64,000 bases of DNA, taken from the NCBI GenBank assembly GCA_029866025.1, contig JARXAD010000002.1:113688-177687 (forward strand). Direction: 5' to 3'. Shown one piece after another: positions 18,535 through 27,639 of this stretch; position 1 is the first letter of the stretch, and every line of letters begins with the position of its first letter. Under the pieces are notes generated by a model, which was given only the letters and a program-made list of their open reading frames with translations, was not told the DNA's origin and made no database searches. This DNA comes from Vampirovibrionales bacterium (GTDB lineage Bacteria > Cyanobacteriota > Vampirovibrionia > Vampirovibrionales > Vampirovibrionaceae). The translations under genes and the position numbers were made by a program.

Positions 18535-19869
18535 GTGAAATTTATTGACAACGTCACCATCGAAATTGAATCAGGTACCGGAGGCAACGGCATTGTGGCC
18601 TGGCGCCGAGAAAAGTACGAGCCCATGGGTGGCCCAGCAGGCGGCGATGGCGGCAAGGGGGGCGATGTGATCCTGAAAGCCAGTAGCGACTTGAACACGT
18701 TGCTGGAATTTCAGTACCAATCCATTTATTCTGCCGGTAAAGGGGTCAATGGGCGCATTAAAAACCAACATGGCGCCATGGGCGATGATCTCATCATCCC
18801 CGTGCCGTGCGGCACCGTGGTGATTGATGCTGAAAGCGGCGACGCCATTGCCGACTTAACCGAAGATGGCCAAACCTGCTTGGTGGCCGAAGGCGGCCGA
18901 GGCGGCCGTGGCAATGCCCGCTTTAGCAGCAGCAAACGGCAAGCGCCCCAATTTTGCGAGCCCGGCGAACCCGGCGTGCATCGCAAAATCACGCTGGAAC
19001 TAAAGCTGATTGCCGATGTGGGACTCATTGGCATGCCCAACGCCGGTAAGTCTACCCTTATTAGCGTGATTAGCGCCGCCAAACCCAAAATTGCCGATTA
19101 TCCCTTTACGACGCTTATACCCAATTTGGGCGTGGTGCGGGGTCCCAATGGCCAAAGTGCCTTTTTGGCCGATATCCCTGGACTCATTGAAGGCGCCAGC
19201 GAAGGCCAAGGGCTGGGCCACGAATTTTTACGCCATGTGGAACGCACCCGTTTGCTGCTTCACTTGGTGGACATGACCCCTGCCGATACCGCCACGGTGG
19301 ATGGTTCTCTCAGTGCCACAGAAGGTGCTGAAGCTGTGTGGAAAGTGTATGAATCCATTCAAAAGGAACTGAAGGCCTACAGCGAAACCTTGGCCGTCAA
19401 ACCTCAGTGGATTATTCTCACCAAGGCGGATGCCGTGTTGGAAGAAACTGCCGAAGCGGTCAAAGCCCTGTTTACCCAGCGCTTACCTCAAGATGCCACC
19501 CTGTTTGTGGTGTCCTCCGTAGCCCGCGAAGGGTTGGAACCTCTGGTCAATCACCTGTTTGCCTCCCTCCCGTCACTGCCCCGTTTGGAAACAGTGGTGA
19601 CCTTGGTGGTGGATACCAAAGCGACGGATCACGATGATAGCGCCTTTGACGTGGTGAAAGACGGCGATGCCTATCACCTACTGGGCGGTAAAATTGAACG
19701 CCTCATTCGCATTACCGACCCTCGTAACCCGGAAGCCGTGCACCGCATGTGGAATATTTACAAGGCCATGGGGGTGTACACCGCCCTAAAAGCCGCCGGA
19801 GCCCGAGAAGGCGACACTGTGGTGCTGTACGGCGATGAGTTTGTGTTTGACCCCAATTTAACGGATTAG
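18535..19869 (+). CDS. obgE: GTPase ObgE/CgtA
   Basis: Ribosome-assembly GTPase involved in 50S maturation and stress signalling. The glycine-rich Obg fold opens with SGTGGNGIVAWRREKYEPMG and GGPAGGDGGKGGDV. The G domain follows with G1 GMPNAGKS (166-173), DIPGLIEGA and LTKAD. A C-terminal OCT domain is visible at ~350-440 (LLGGKIERLIRITDPRNPE). The total of 444 residues is normal for the three-domain form. The start is GTG at 18535 with GAAGG upstream; no in-frame ATG fits. rplU and rpmA, its usual neighbours, are absent. Confidence 0.95.
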   Translation: MKFIDNVTIEIESGTGGNGIVAWRREKYEPMGGPAGGDGGKGGDVILKASSDLNTLLEFQYQSIYSAGKGVNGRIKNQHGAMGDDLIIPVPCGTVVIDAESGDAIADLTEDGQTCLVAEGGRGGRGNARFSSSKRQAPQFCEPGEPGVHRKITLELKLIADVGLIGMPNAGKSTLISVISAAKPKIADYPFTTLIPNLGVVRGPNGQSAFLADIPGLIEGASEGQGLGHEFLRHVERTRLLLHLVDMTPADTATVDGSLSATEGAEAVWKVYESIQKELKAYSETLAVKPQWIILTKADAVLEETAEAVKALFTQRLPQDATLFVVSSVAREGLEPLVNHLFASLPSLPRLETVVTLVVDTKATDHDDSAFDVVKDGDAYHLLGGKIERLIRITDPRNPEAVHRMWNIYKAMGVYTALKAAGAREGDTVVLYGDEFVFDPNLTD

Positions 19870-19953
19870 CCCCTTGCCATAGCAATTTAAAGGTTTGAGG
19901 GGTTTTATCACCTTAAATGCCTAGCATTAGCCCCTGCAATGGAGACCCTTCTC

Positions 19954-20412
19954 ATGAATCGTATTGCCCCTCAGTTTAGCGGCGTTTATAGTTGGCGCTT
20001 TCAACTCACCCAAGCCGAAAAGGATGCTTTGGCTTTGGAGGCAGAAAAAAACAAGGGGGCGCAACCCAAAAACAATGGCTGGGTAATTAAGAATAAGTAT
20101 TTCCCAGAATCGATTAAATCCAGGCTGACAAAAGAAACCAAGGCCACAAGTTTCGACATTCAATACATCGATCACGATCGAGCCGTCATAGTGACCAACG
20201 ATCGCAAAGGAGACCACTTGGAATTGCTGGCTATTTCTTCAAACCCCACTAAACAAATAAAAACCTTGGCTAAATTAATGAACAACCCTCATGGATACCT
20301 AACCACCCAAAATAGCCAAGGCGATGGCGTTGTGTATAAATCCGTGTGGAAAATTACCCGCTTTTTTAAAGGGATTGGCAACTTTTTTAAACGGTTGTTT
20401 GGCAGCAAGTAA
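19954..20412 (+). CDS. Hypothetical protein, first of a tandem paralogous pair
   Basis: 152 residues from the ATG at 19954, which has GGAG nine bases upstream; the ATG at 19939 is less well placed. The N-terminus MNRIAPQFSGVYSWRF aligns with the start of the next gene (PQFSGIYRFRS). Both share a TNDxxGxH core (VTNDRKGDHLE here) and a basic aromatic C-terminus (RFFKGIGNFFKRLFGSK). That C-terminal stretch could be an amphipathic membrane-binding helix. There is no signal peptide. Its stop overlaps the next start (TAATG), indicating co-translation. The function is unknown. Confidence 0.65.
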   Translation: MNRIAPQFSGVYSWRFQLTQAEKDALALEAEKNKGAQPKNNGWVIKNKYFPESIKSRLTKETKATSFDIQYIDHDRAVIVTNDRKGDHLELLAISSNPTKQIKTLAKLMNNPHGYLTTQNSQGDGVVYKSVWKITRFFKGIGNFFKRLFGSK

Positions 20413-20867
20413 TGCTTAAGTTCAGCCACTCGCCGCTACCGCAATTTTCAGGTATCTACCGTTTTCGTTCTTGGGAGCAGGTAAAGCCACTTTTATTTGA
20501 ATCGGGCCATCTCACCGGCCGTTGGAAAGACTCCAGCTTACAGGCCGTTCGCGCAGCGCTTAAAAAAGCAGGCCTTGAATCCGAATTGCTGCAGCCCTTT
20601 GGGTGGCTTCATCCCCAGGGGCATCACAAAGGCCATAAAGAATTTGTCTTTGCCACCAACGACCATTACGGCCACCACGCCCATGAATGGCAGACTCTCT
20701 TCCGTACCAACGCCATCCAGCTAGACAGGCAGCAACAACACTGGGGCCGAAACCCCAATGGCTGGCTAGAGCTACCCCATGGCGCCCAATCCATACAGAC
20801 ACTGGTGCTTAAACCCGTCCATCATGTATGGCACTGGCTAAAAAGCTTGTGGCTTCAGGTGTTTTAA
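20412..20867 (+). CDS. Hypothetical protein, second of a tandem paralogous pair
   Basis: 151 residues, starting inside the stop codon of the preceding gene (TAATG). It shares with that gene the N-terminal PQFSG motif, a central FATNDHYGHHAHEW block and an aromatic/basic C-terminal helix (VWHWLKSLWLQVF). It is unusually rich in His and Trp. It is convergent with glgB. I recognise no family. The paired arrangement and preserved ends suggest the two proteins act together or form a hetero-oligomer. Confidence 0.6.
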   Translation: MLKFSHSPLPQFSGIYRFRSWEQVKPLLFESGHLTGRWKDSSLQAVRAALKKAGLESELLQPFGWLHPQGHHKGHKEFVFATNDHYGHHAHEWQTLFRTNAIQLDRQQQHWGRNPNGWLELPHGAQSIQTLVLKPVHHVWHWLKSLWLQVF

Positions 20868-20878
20868 AAAACTGAACA

Positions 20879-22864
20879 CTATTGAGGCTTCAGCACAATC
20901 AAGGCCAAAGGCGGCAAGGTTAGACACAGGGATTGCTCAAAGCCTTGGGAACCCACAGCTTCGTGGCGCAGAGGCTTACTGCCATTGGAAAGACCCGAAC
21001 CGCCATACACCGCCGCATCACTGTTAAAGACTTCTTGCCAGATTGGGTATTCGGCAGCCACACCTACACGGTAGTGTTCTCGCACCACGGGCGTGTAATT
21101 GGCCACCACCAGTAAAGGCTGGCCGGCATCATCTTTGCGCAAATAAGCCACCACACTGTTGGCGGCATCGTTCAGCTCCACCCACTGAAATCCTTCATGC
21201 TTCCAATCGGTTTGGTGTAAGGCCGCTTGAGCCGCATAAAAATGGTTAGCGTCTTTTACCAGGGTTTGAATGCCTGCATGGCGCTCAAAGTCAGCCAAGT
21301 GCCAAGGCAAACTAAAATCCGGGTTCCACTCATCCCATGGGGCCAGTTCATTGCCCATAAACAACAGTTTTTTTCCCGGCATGGCCATCATGCTGCTGTA
21401 CAGCAAGCGTAGGTTGGCAAATTTTTGCCAGTCATCCCCAGGCATGGTAGCCAGCAAGGCCCCTTTGCCGTGCACCACTTCATCATGAGACAAGGGCAGC
21501 ACGTAATTCTCTGTAAAGGCATACACCATGCGAAAGGTGAGGGTGTTGTGGTGATACTGGCGATGGATAGGGTCTTGATGGAAGTACTCCAGGGTATCGT
21601 GCATCCAGCCCATATCCCACTTGGCACCAAAGCCCAGGCCACCACCACTGGTGGGCCGAGACACCCCACCCCAGGCCGTGGATTCTTCCGCCACCATCCA
21701 AACATCGGGGTAATTGGCGTAAATACGTTCATTCAGACGCTTTAAAAAGCCAATGGCTTCCCAGTTTTCCCGACCGCCGTCTTTATTGGGTAACCATTCG
21801 CCATTTTCTCGCGAATAATCGCGGTACAGCATGCTCGCCACAGCATCCACCCGCAAGCCATCAATGTGGAACACATCCATCCAAAACAAGGCGTTGCTTA
21901 GTAAAAAGCTGGCCACTTCGTGACGACCGTAGTTAAAAATGTAGGTCTTCCAATCGGGATGGAAGCCTTCGCGCGGGTCGGCATGCTCGTACAACGCACT
22001 GCCATCAAAGCGGCCCAACCCATGGGCATCGCAGGGAAAATGGGCTGGCACCCAATCCAACAATACACCAATACCGTGCTGGTGCAGGGTATCCACCAAA
22101 AATTTAAAGTCATCGGGGGTGCCGTAGCGGCTGGTGGGGGCAAAATAACCCGTTACCTGATACCCCCAAGAGCCATCATAGGGATGCTCCATCACCGGCA
22201 TAAGCTCCACGTGGGTAAAGCCCATGTCTTTTACATACGTGGGTAATTCCTGGGCCAACTCGCGATACGTCAACCACTGGTTGCCGTTTTTCCGTTTCCA
22301 CGACCCCAGTTGCACTTCATACACGCTCATGGGGCTTTCGGGACGATGCTTGCTACCCCGTGTCGCCATCCAGTCGCCGTCGCTCCAACGGTACTGGCTA
22401 TGATCAAACACCTTGCTGGCGGTTTTGGGCCGAAGCTCGGCATAAAAAGCCACAGGATCCGCTTTTTCCAGCCAATCACCTGCTTGGGTTTGGATGGCAA
22501 ACTTATAGCAATCCCCCGCCTGCATATGAGGGATAAACCCACTCCAAATGCCTGCCTCGCTGGGAGATAACAAATCGCTGGTTTTACTCCAGCCATTCAT
22601 GTCACTCATTACACTGACGGCTTGAGCCGACGGAGCCCACACGGCCATATGCACCCCATTAACGCCACCCTGCTGAGTGAGGTGCGCCCCCAAACACTCG
22701 TACAGACGCTCGTGGGTGCCTTCGTTAAACAGATAGCGATCGTTTTCCGTTAGCAAGGCGCCGGGCGCACGAAACAAAGTGGCCCCAGGCTGAAAAGACG
22801 CGTGAGACATAAAATCAAAGTAAGTAGCGCTTGTGTCTGTCATGGCGGGCGTTAAGGTCGTCAT
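20879..22864 (-). CDS. glgB: 1,4-alpha-glucan branching enzyme
   Basis: Introduces alpha-1,6 branches into glycogen. From the ATG at 22864 it is 661 residues; an in-frame TTG at 22891 is less likely and the ATG at 22843 is possible. The N-terminal CBM48-like domain (VHMAVWAPSAQAVSVMSDMNGW) precedes the GH13 barrel. Catalytic residues are present: the nucleophile D340 in GLRVDAVASM, the acid E393 in VAEEST and D461 in LPLSHDEVVHGKG. The N-domain is short, the type lacking the extra N1 module. No other glycogen gene lies in the window. It is convergent with the hypothetical pair. Confidence 0.95.
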   Translation of the reverse strand: MTTLTPAMTDTSATYFDFMSHASFQPGATLFRAPGALLTENDRYLFNEGTHERLYECLGAHLTQQGGVNGVHMAVWAPSAQAVSVMSDMNGWSKTSDLLSPSEAGIWSGFIPHMQAGDCYKFAIQTQAGDWLEKADPVAFYAELRPKTASKVFDHSQYRWSDGDWMATRGSKHRPESPMSVYEVQLGSWKRKNGNQWLTYRELAQELPTYVKDMGFTHVELMPVMEHPYDGSWGYQVTGYFAPTSRYGTPDDFKFLVDTLHQHGIGVLLDWVPAHFPCDAHGLGRFDGSALYEHADPREGFHPDWKTYIFNYGRHEVASFLLSNALFWMDVFHIDGLRVDAVASMLYRDYSRENGEWLPNKDGGRENWEAIGFLKRLNERIYANYPDVWMVAEESTAWGGVSRPTSGGGLGFGAKWDMGWMHDTLEYFHQDPIHRQYHHNTLTFRMVYAFTENYVLPLSHDEVVHGKGALLATMPGDDWQKFANLRLLYSSMMAMPGKKLLFMGNELAPWDEWNPDFSLPWHLADFERHAGIQTLVKDANHFYAAQAALHQTDWKHEGFQWVELNDAANSVVAYLRKDDAGQPLLVVANYTPVVREHYRVGVAAEYPIWQEVFNSDAAVYGGSGLSNGSKPLRHEAVGSQGFEQSLCLTLPPLALIVLKPQ

Positions 22865-22994
22865 AGAAATGATTGCAACCGATTTAAACAAGACCGAATA
22901 CGATTAGCATAGCGGGAAAGAGGACTCCAGGGCTAGCAGTTGCCTTGACATAAAACAGCAAGGCCGTTACTAAAATTTAATTATTGACTAAAAA

Positions 22995-23070
<76 letters not shown>

Positions 23071-23319
23071 CTATAAAAAACAATCCGAAAAAACGATAAG
23101 AAAATTTTACCGCACAGAAGGCCCATGTACAGGTTAAGACTCCGTTTTATACCCCAAACACCCTTGCTTGCCAACTGCACCCCGCGGGTCAACGCCCTCA
23201 GGCAATCGTTCCTCTTCAGGGGTGTTTGATACAATGGACCTTATGGGAGTTCCCCAAAGGGGGATTAAACAAAGGCAAACCAATACTCTGGCACGCAAAA
23301 TCGTTAAGGAACGGTTGAT

Positions 23320-24627
23320 TTGTCAGCCATTACCACTGCACTGCCGGCCTGGGTCCTTGGCCTCCGAGATTTCCAGCGCCTTGGGCTGATTAACAAGGCC
23401 GTTATTGATGTCACCGCAGTAGACATTCCCTTTATTGCCATGGCCAAAAACAAAACCGAACAAAAAGAGCGCATTTTGCGTCAAAGCCTTCTACTGGTCA
23501 TTGCCTTTATTTTGGCACCCATTCACTCCACCCTCATTGCCCGGGCCATGAGCAAGTACGTGGGGTTTGTAGGTGATGCAGGCAAAGCCCTGAACAAAAC
23601 CCTGATGCAGTTGTCTTATAAAGACTTAGGAAACCTCGAATCCTTCCAAACCGCCGTTAGCAAGCTGTTTAAAACCACCCTCAATCAGCCCCTTCCTGAA
23701 CTGCTGGTTAAAAACGGCCTCACCGACGCCCTTCGCCACAACATTCTTAAAGCCAAATCTCACTTTTTACGGCTGGATTTGGCAGTGGAAGGCGTGCTGT
23801 TTTCCCTCATTGGCCCTGCCAAGGTCATGTTTGGGGAATGGCTGAGTGGCAAAAAGCAGTTTACCGGCGAATTTGGCATCGTGGATCAGTCCACCCTCAA
23901 TAAGCTGTATGACAAACAAGCCGAAGCCAAAGCCAAAAAGAAACCTTGGCGTCAGTTTCTTCAGCAGCACAGCACCCTATTTTCCATGGCATTGGGGGTC
24001 ATCGTGCCTTTGCTAGGCGCCACCGCCCTTCACAGACTCTTTAAAGCCCCCAGCCCCACTGGCGTTTCGCGGTGGTTTCAACAGCACATTGCCCCCCACT
24101 TTGATTACCACTACTCCCAGTTTATAAAGGTCTTTAAGGGCGTCCCCATGCTATCGGATGGCTCGCTGTTGTTGATGTGCATCCTCATGCAAATTAGCGA
24201 GCTGGCCGCGGCCCGCAGCAAGCGCGAAGTGAAAGAAGTGGCCATTCAACGTTCCTTATTGGATGTTACCTTCTTTTTTGGCATCCCTGCTTTTATGCGA
24301 CTGTTGTCCGGCAGTACCAGCGTGCAAGGTGCCATGGATAAAAAAATAGAGGCCGCTGCCGCCAAAGGCATAAAACTAGGCGAAGCGGAACTGAAACGCA
24401 TTGGCAAAGTGGCCGGTTGGACCTACGGCGTTAGTTATCTGCTGGCCGCTACCGCCATTATTGGCAGCATTGCCCTGGGCAACCACTTTACCCGTAAGGG
24501 CGTGAGAGACGACGCCCAAAAACTAGAGCTGAAAGAACGCTTTCTAACCATTCTTTTAAAGCCTTTGGCAGCACCCTTACCCAGGCCTAATATGAACCAG
24601 TGGGCCACGGCGGGAGGAAAGCGTTAG
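23320..24627 (+). CDS. Lineage-specific multi-pass membrane protein
   Basis: 435 residues starting at TTG 23320 with AAGGA nine bases upstream. It contains several hydrophobic segments (LLLVIAFILAPIHSTLIA, ALGVIVPLLGATALHRLF, LLLMCILMQISELAAA, TYGVSYLLAATAIIGSIAL) separated by basic and helical loops. A recurring pattern of a charged residue, then Asp, then a hydrophobic run (LLDVTFFFGIPAFMRLLSG) also appears in the membrane proteins at 57803 and 58891. It is followed by a shrunken copy of itself overlapping its stop codon. I recognise no named family; a structural or transport role in the envelope cannot be decided. Confidence 0.65.
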   Translation: MSAITTALPAWVLGLRDFQRLGLINKAVIDVTAVDIPFIAMAKNKTEQKERILRQSLLLVIAFILAPIHSTLIARAMSKYVGFVGDAGKALNKTLMQLSYKDLGNLESFQTAVSKLFKTTLNQPLPELLVKNGLTDALRHNILKAKSHFLRLDLAVEGVLFSLIGPAKVMFGEWLSGKKQFTGEFGIVDQSTLNKLYDKQAEAKAKKKPWRQFLQQHSTLFSMALGVIVPLLGATALHRLFKAPSPTGVSRWFQQHIAPHFDYHYSQFIKVFKGVPMLSDGSLLLMCILMQISELAAARSKREVKEVAIQRSLLDVTFFFGIPAFMRLLSGSTSVQGAMDKKIEAAAAKGIKLGEAELKRIGKVAGWTYGVSYLLAATAIIGSIALGNHFTRKGVRDDAQKLELKERFLTILLKPLAAPLPRPNMNQWATAGGKR

Positions 24628-24963
24628 TGTCTGCCATTGCCGCCAGCATACCAGCGTGGGTTTACGCCAAGCTTATTTCCAAATGATGCAGGAAAATTTT
24701 GGGTTTTGCAGAGCCAAGAATCACTAAAACCCTCAGGCAGCACCGCCCCGCAACTTAACCGACGCTCTGCCGCAACCTATGTGGCAAGCTACCTGTTGTC
24801 CATGGCCTCCATTGCAGGCATTATTGTTTACACCAACGCCCTTACCCTCCGTAGCGTTAAGCGGGATGCGGAGCACCAGGCTCAAGGCCAGTGGTTCCAA
24901 AAATTAAGCCAACAAGCCAACCGTCTTTCTCAACCCTTCCAACCAGCGCCAATAGCCTCATGA
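24627..24963 (+). pseudogene. Collapsed, frameshifted second copy of the 23320 membrane protein
   Basis: A GTG overlapping the upstream stop (TAGTG), with GGAGG nine bases before it, opens a frame reading MSAIAASIPAWVYAKLISK and then TGA. This matches the N-terminus of the preceding gene (MSAITTALPAWVLGL). The +1 frame then runs to 24963 and encodes AATYVASYLLSMASIAGII followed by RSVKRDA, matching the preceding C-terminus (TYGVSYLLAATAIIG ... GVRDDA). The ~300 central residues are missing. Its last codons overlap the ldpA start (ATGA), so some translation may persist from the TTG at 24637, making a 108-residue single-pass protein. A recoded or sequencing-error frameshift is also possible. 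Confidence 0.55.
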
Positions 24964-26027
24964 CACTTGCTGCACCCATCACCACTGCAAACGAAGCCGC
25001 ACTAAACTCTAGCCTTGCCGCCCTGCACAACCAGCAATGGTTTAAGCTTATTGGCGGCGGTAGCCTTACGGATGCCCCCCTACTGGCCCAACTGGCCGTG
25101 GTATACGGCGCGGCGGGCTGCCCCATGGTGGATCTCTCTTGTGATGTGGGGGTGATTGACGCCGTGGAGAAAGCCATCCATCACTACTTACCCAAAGAGC
25201 AGCGCCCGGCCCTCATGGTGTCGTTACCACTCGATCCCGACCCTCACTTTGCCCAGCTGGAACTGAAAGTCGACGACTGCATCCTCTGCGGCGCCTGCGT
25301 GCCCGTGTGCCCCGTGGAGGCTTTGGCACTCGAGCCCAACGAGCTGTTGGTCAACAACCATCGCTGCTATGGGTGCAACCGTTGCGTGCCCGTGTGCCCA
25401 ACAGACGCCCTTATCCTTCACCCCCTTCATCCCAACGCCCAAGCGTTATTGCCCGCCCTCAACCATCCTGCTGTTTCGGCGGTGGAAATTCACACCACCA
25501 GAGCCGATGCTGCCCTATGGCCCGAGTTTGTGGCCAGTTTTGGCGACGCCCTGCAAGGCAAATTATTGTCGCTTTGCTTTCGCCCCAGCGAGGCCGACCC
25601 AGCCCTGTATGTGCCCCTTATTCAAGCCTGTTATCAGTTTACAAAAAGGTACACGCCCCAATTGCCGCTTGTGCTGCAGCTGGATGGCAAGCCCATGACG
25701 GGCTCTTCAGATCCCTGTGCGTCATTGCCTGCCATTGAGGGGGCCCAACAGTTTTTTGCCGTGGCCAATCAATCCCCATGGCTGACTCAAGCCATCGCCT
25801 CTCAGCATATGATTATCACCCTGAGCGGTGGCATTAACGCCCACACCCCCCCCCTGGTTCAACAGGCTGGTTTAACCGCAGATATTGCCGGAGGGGGCCT
25901 TGGCACTGTGGCTCGACAAGCCGTGTGGACCCACTTGGCCGATTCGATTGAAGCCCTGTGGGCTGATGAGCCGCAGCGATTAGCGGCGATTCGCGAGGCT
26001 AAGCGCCTTATGCAGCCCTTTGTTTAA
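24960..26027 (+). CDS. ldpA: LdpA-like double [4Fe-4S] protein
   Basis: 355 residues from the ATG at 24960, which overlaps the previous stop as ATGA. The N-terminal part resembles cyanobacterial LdpA (LHNQQWFKLIGGGSLTDAP, then a TIM-barrel-like GVIDAVEKAI). Two ferredoxin-type clusters follow: C-x2-C-x2-C-x3-CP in CILCGACVPVCPVEAL and again in CYGCNRCVPVCPTDAL. In Synechococcus LdpA is a redox-sensing partner of the circadian clock. No kai gene is seen here, so the role in this organism is open, perhaps general redox sensing. The C-terminal domain (residues ~150-355) is intact. The family call rests on motif order and the distinctive N-terminus. Confidence 0.75.
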   Translation: MTLAAPITTANEAALNSSLAALHNQQWFKLIGGGSLTDAPLLAQLAVVYGAAGCPMVDLSCDVGVIDAVEKAIHHYLPKEQRPALMVSLPLDPDPHFAQLELKVDDCILCGACVPVCPVEALALEPNELLVNNHRCYGCNRCVPVCPTDALILHPLHPNAQALLPALNHPAVSAVEIHTTRADAALWPEFVASFGDALQGKLLSLCFRPSEADPALYVPLIQACYQFTKRYTPQLPLVLQLDGKPMTGSSDPCASLPAIEGAQQFFAVANQSPWLTQAIASQHMIITLSGGINAHTPPLVQQAGLTADIAGGGLGTVARQAVWTHLADSIEALWADEPQRLAAIREAKRLMQPFV

Positions 26028-26034
26028 AAAGTTC

Positions 26035-27066
26035 TTACTTTAAGAGCTGAATTTTGCCATCAAACAAGTTGGGGTAGTTATCAACAAATGTGTGCAACGG
26101 TTCTACATACGCTTCCAAGTCGGGCCCAACACCCATTTTGTAAGGCGGTACCACAATACCTAGTTTTTTATAGATGACTTTGGAAAGCACATCGCCTACA
26201 GCGGCACTGCCCCGGGCATCAGGCATGGCCTGAAAAAACCACCATTTCATTTCAGCAGTTTTATCCATGATGTCCTTTAATGCTTTGGCGTCTGATTGAT
26301 GAGGTTTTTTTAACTTCACCAGGTCTTGAAAAATATCGTCAATATGAGCCCAAACTACTTTTAGTTGTTCTTCATCCATAGGTTCCCAATAATTTTCAGT
26401 GGTTTTATTGAGTAAAATTTCCGCTGCATCAGGATTTTTGTATACTAGTTGGCCTGCTGCATTTCTCTCTAATCGCGACAATTGCGCAACCATACGCCCT
26501 TCTTTATTATGAGGACTTACCAAATGGGCTCGTGCCCTTTTGGCATACACGGCATAGGGCTCGCTGCCTTTTTCTAAGGCAAATTCTGTGCGGCCTCCAT
26601 ATGCTAGTTCTCGAGAAATGCCATGACAGCATACGTTTCTTCCTACTACGCCTTCAGCGCTAACAGACGCATACTTTGGGGTGGTTTTCATGTATTTAAG
26701 ATGCGCATTCCCAATCACTTGGTCACACAAGGCCTTGGCACTGGGGGACCCCTCAACAAGTTTTTGGAGCGCACTTGTAGGGTTCTGGCCTTTATCAAAC
26801 ATCTTTTTGCACAGAGCTACGTTTTCAGCATTCGTAATAATTTTAACTGCTAGCTTCCGGTCGCCGTTTAAAATAGCCACGCTATCGTCTACCGCTTGTT
26901 GCATGGCCTTGGCCCACTCTGGGTCATGTTTAAACCCCGGCAGCCGTATTTGAAAATGATCCATAGCTTTGCAGGTTTGTGTAAACCCATCCACACGAGG
27001 AGCCCCAATAATTCGGTTCTTAACAGTAGTGGCAATTTTTTGAATTGTTTGACAATTCAACCGCAT
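26035..27066 (-). CDS. Hypothetical protein, effector-like, AT-rich
   Basis: 343 residues with a strong ribosome site (GGAGAGGG, five bases from the ATG). There is no signal peptide or membrane segment. The body is helical and rich in Lys and Cys. Near residues 275-315 there is a conserved-looking block WWFFQAMPDARGSAAVGDVL followed by GVGPDLEAYVEP. I associate the P-x-x-R-G-S-A arrangement with bacterial effector/toxin-type proteins but cannot name a family. Its base composition is visibly more AT-rich than the flanking ldpA and phage genes, suggesting later acquisition. It is convergent with ldpA. A host-directed role is speculation. Confidence 0.55.
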   Translation of the reverse strand: MRLNCQTIQKIATTVKNRIIGAPRVDGFTQTCKAMDHFQIRLPGFKHDPEWAKAMQQAVDDSVAILNGDRKLAVKIITNAENVALCKKMFDKGQNPTSALQKLVEGSPSAKALCDQVIGNAHLKYMKTTPKYASVSAEGVVGRNVCCHGISRELAYGGRTEFALEKGSEPYAVYAKRARAHLVSPHNKEGRMVAQLSRLERNAAGQLVYKNPDAAEILLNKTTENYWEPMDEEQLKVVWAHIDDIFQDLVKLKKPHQSDAKALKDIMDKTAEMKWWFFQAMPDARGSAAVGDVLSKVIYKKLGIVVPPYKMGVGPDLEAYVEPLHTFVDNYPNLFDGKIQLLK

Positions 27067-27264
27067 TTATTCCCTCTCCTCAGCCTTTGTTACCAGTATT
27101 AAAAAAAGCTTTTTAAAAATCGGAACAATTTGTTACACGTTCGTAACCCAATCGTAAATCTCCTTCGCTATGAGAAAACCCCATCGTCGGGCATAATCAA
27201 AAGCAGTTTTTAAATTTTTAAATCAGTGTGCCCCCATCATCGAGCAGAGAAGAGTAAACCCCCC

Positions 27265-27639
27265 ATGGATGCCCGAAACAGTATCCCCGTGGCGCTGCCA
27301 ATAACGCCCGAAAACACCCCAAACTCACCGATAAATCAAAAGCCCATCCCTACAGGAAATGTGGTGCAGCGTTTGGCCGATGCTTTGCAGCAGCGTTGGA
27401 AAAGCATTGTGCATGTGATTGATGAAGCCTTGCAATCCGAAAGCCTCAAAGATCGTATTTGGGCCGTCGAACAACTCCTCAAGCGCCTCAAGCCCGACAG
27501 TGATGCCACCCCAACGCCCAGCCATCCCAACACCCCACCGTTGCTGAGCCCCAAGCAACTGCAACGCCTGAGCGATGACGAGCTGATGACCGCCATTGAG
27601 GGGTATTTAACGCCGTCATCGGAAAGCCAAACCCCATGA
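27265..27639 (+). CDS. Small helical protein at the head of a phage cassette, possible small terminase
   Basis: 124 residues from the ATG at 27265; a GTG at 27226 is an alternative. Disordered Pro-rich ends flank a helical centre (VVQRLADALQQRWKSIVHVIDEALQSES ... WAVEQLLKRLKP shape, seen at residues ~40-80). Position, size and the C-terminal LSPKQLQRLSDDELMTAI resemble small terminase subunits, and it leads a block ending in a large terminase. It overlaps the next gene by ATGA. The terminase assignment rests mainly on position and is tentative. Confidence 0.5.
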   Translation: MDARNSIPVALPITPENTPNSPINQKPIPTGNVVQRLADALQQRWKSIVHVIDEALQSESLKDRIWAVEQLLKRLKPDSDATPTPSHPNTPPLLSPKQLQRLSDDELMTAIEGYLTPSSESQTP

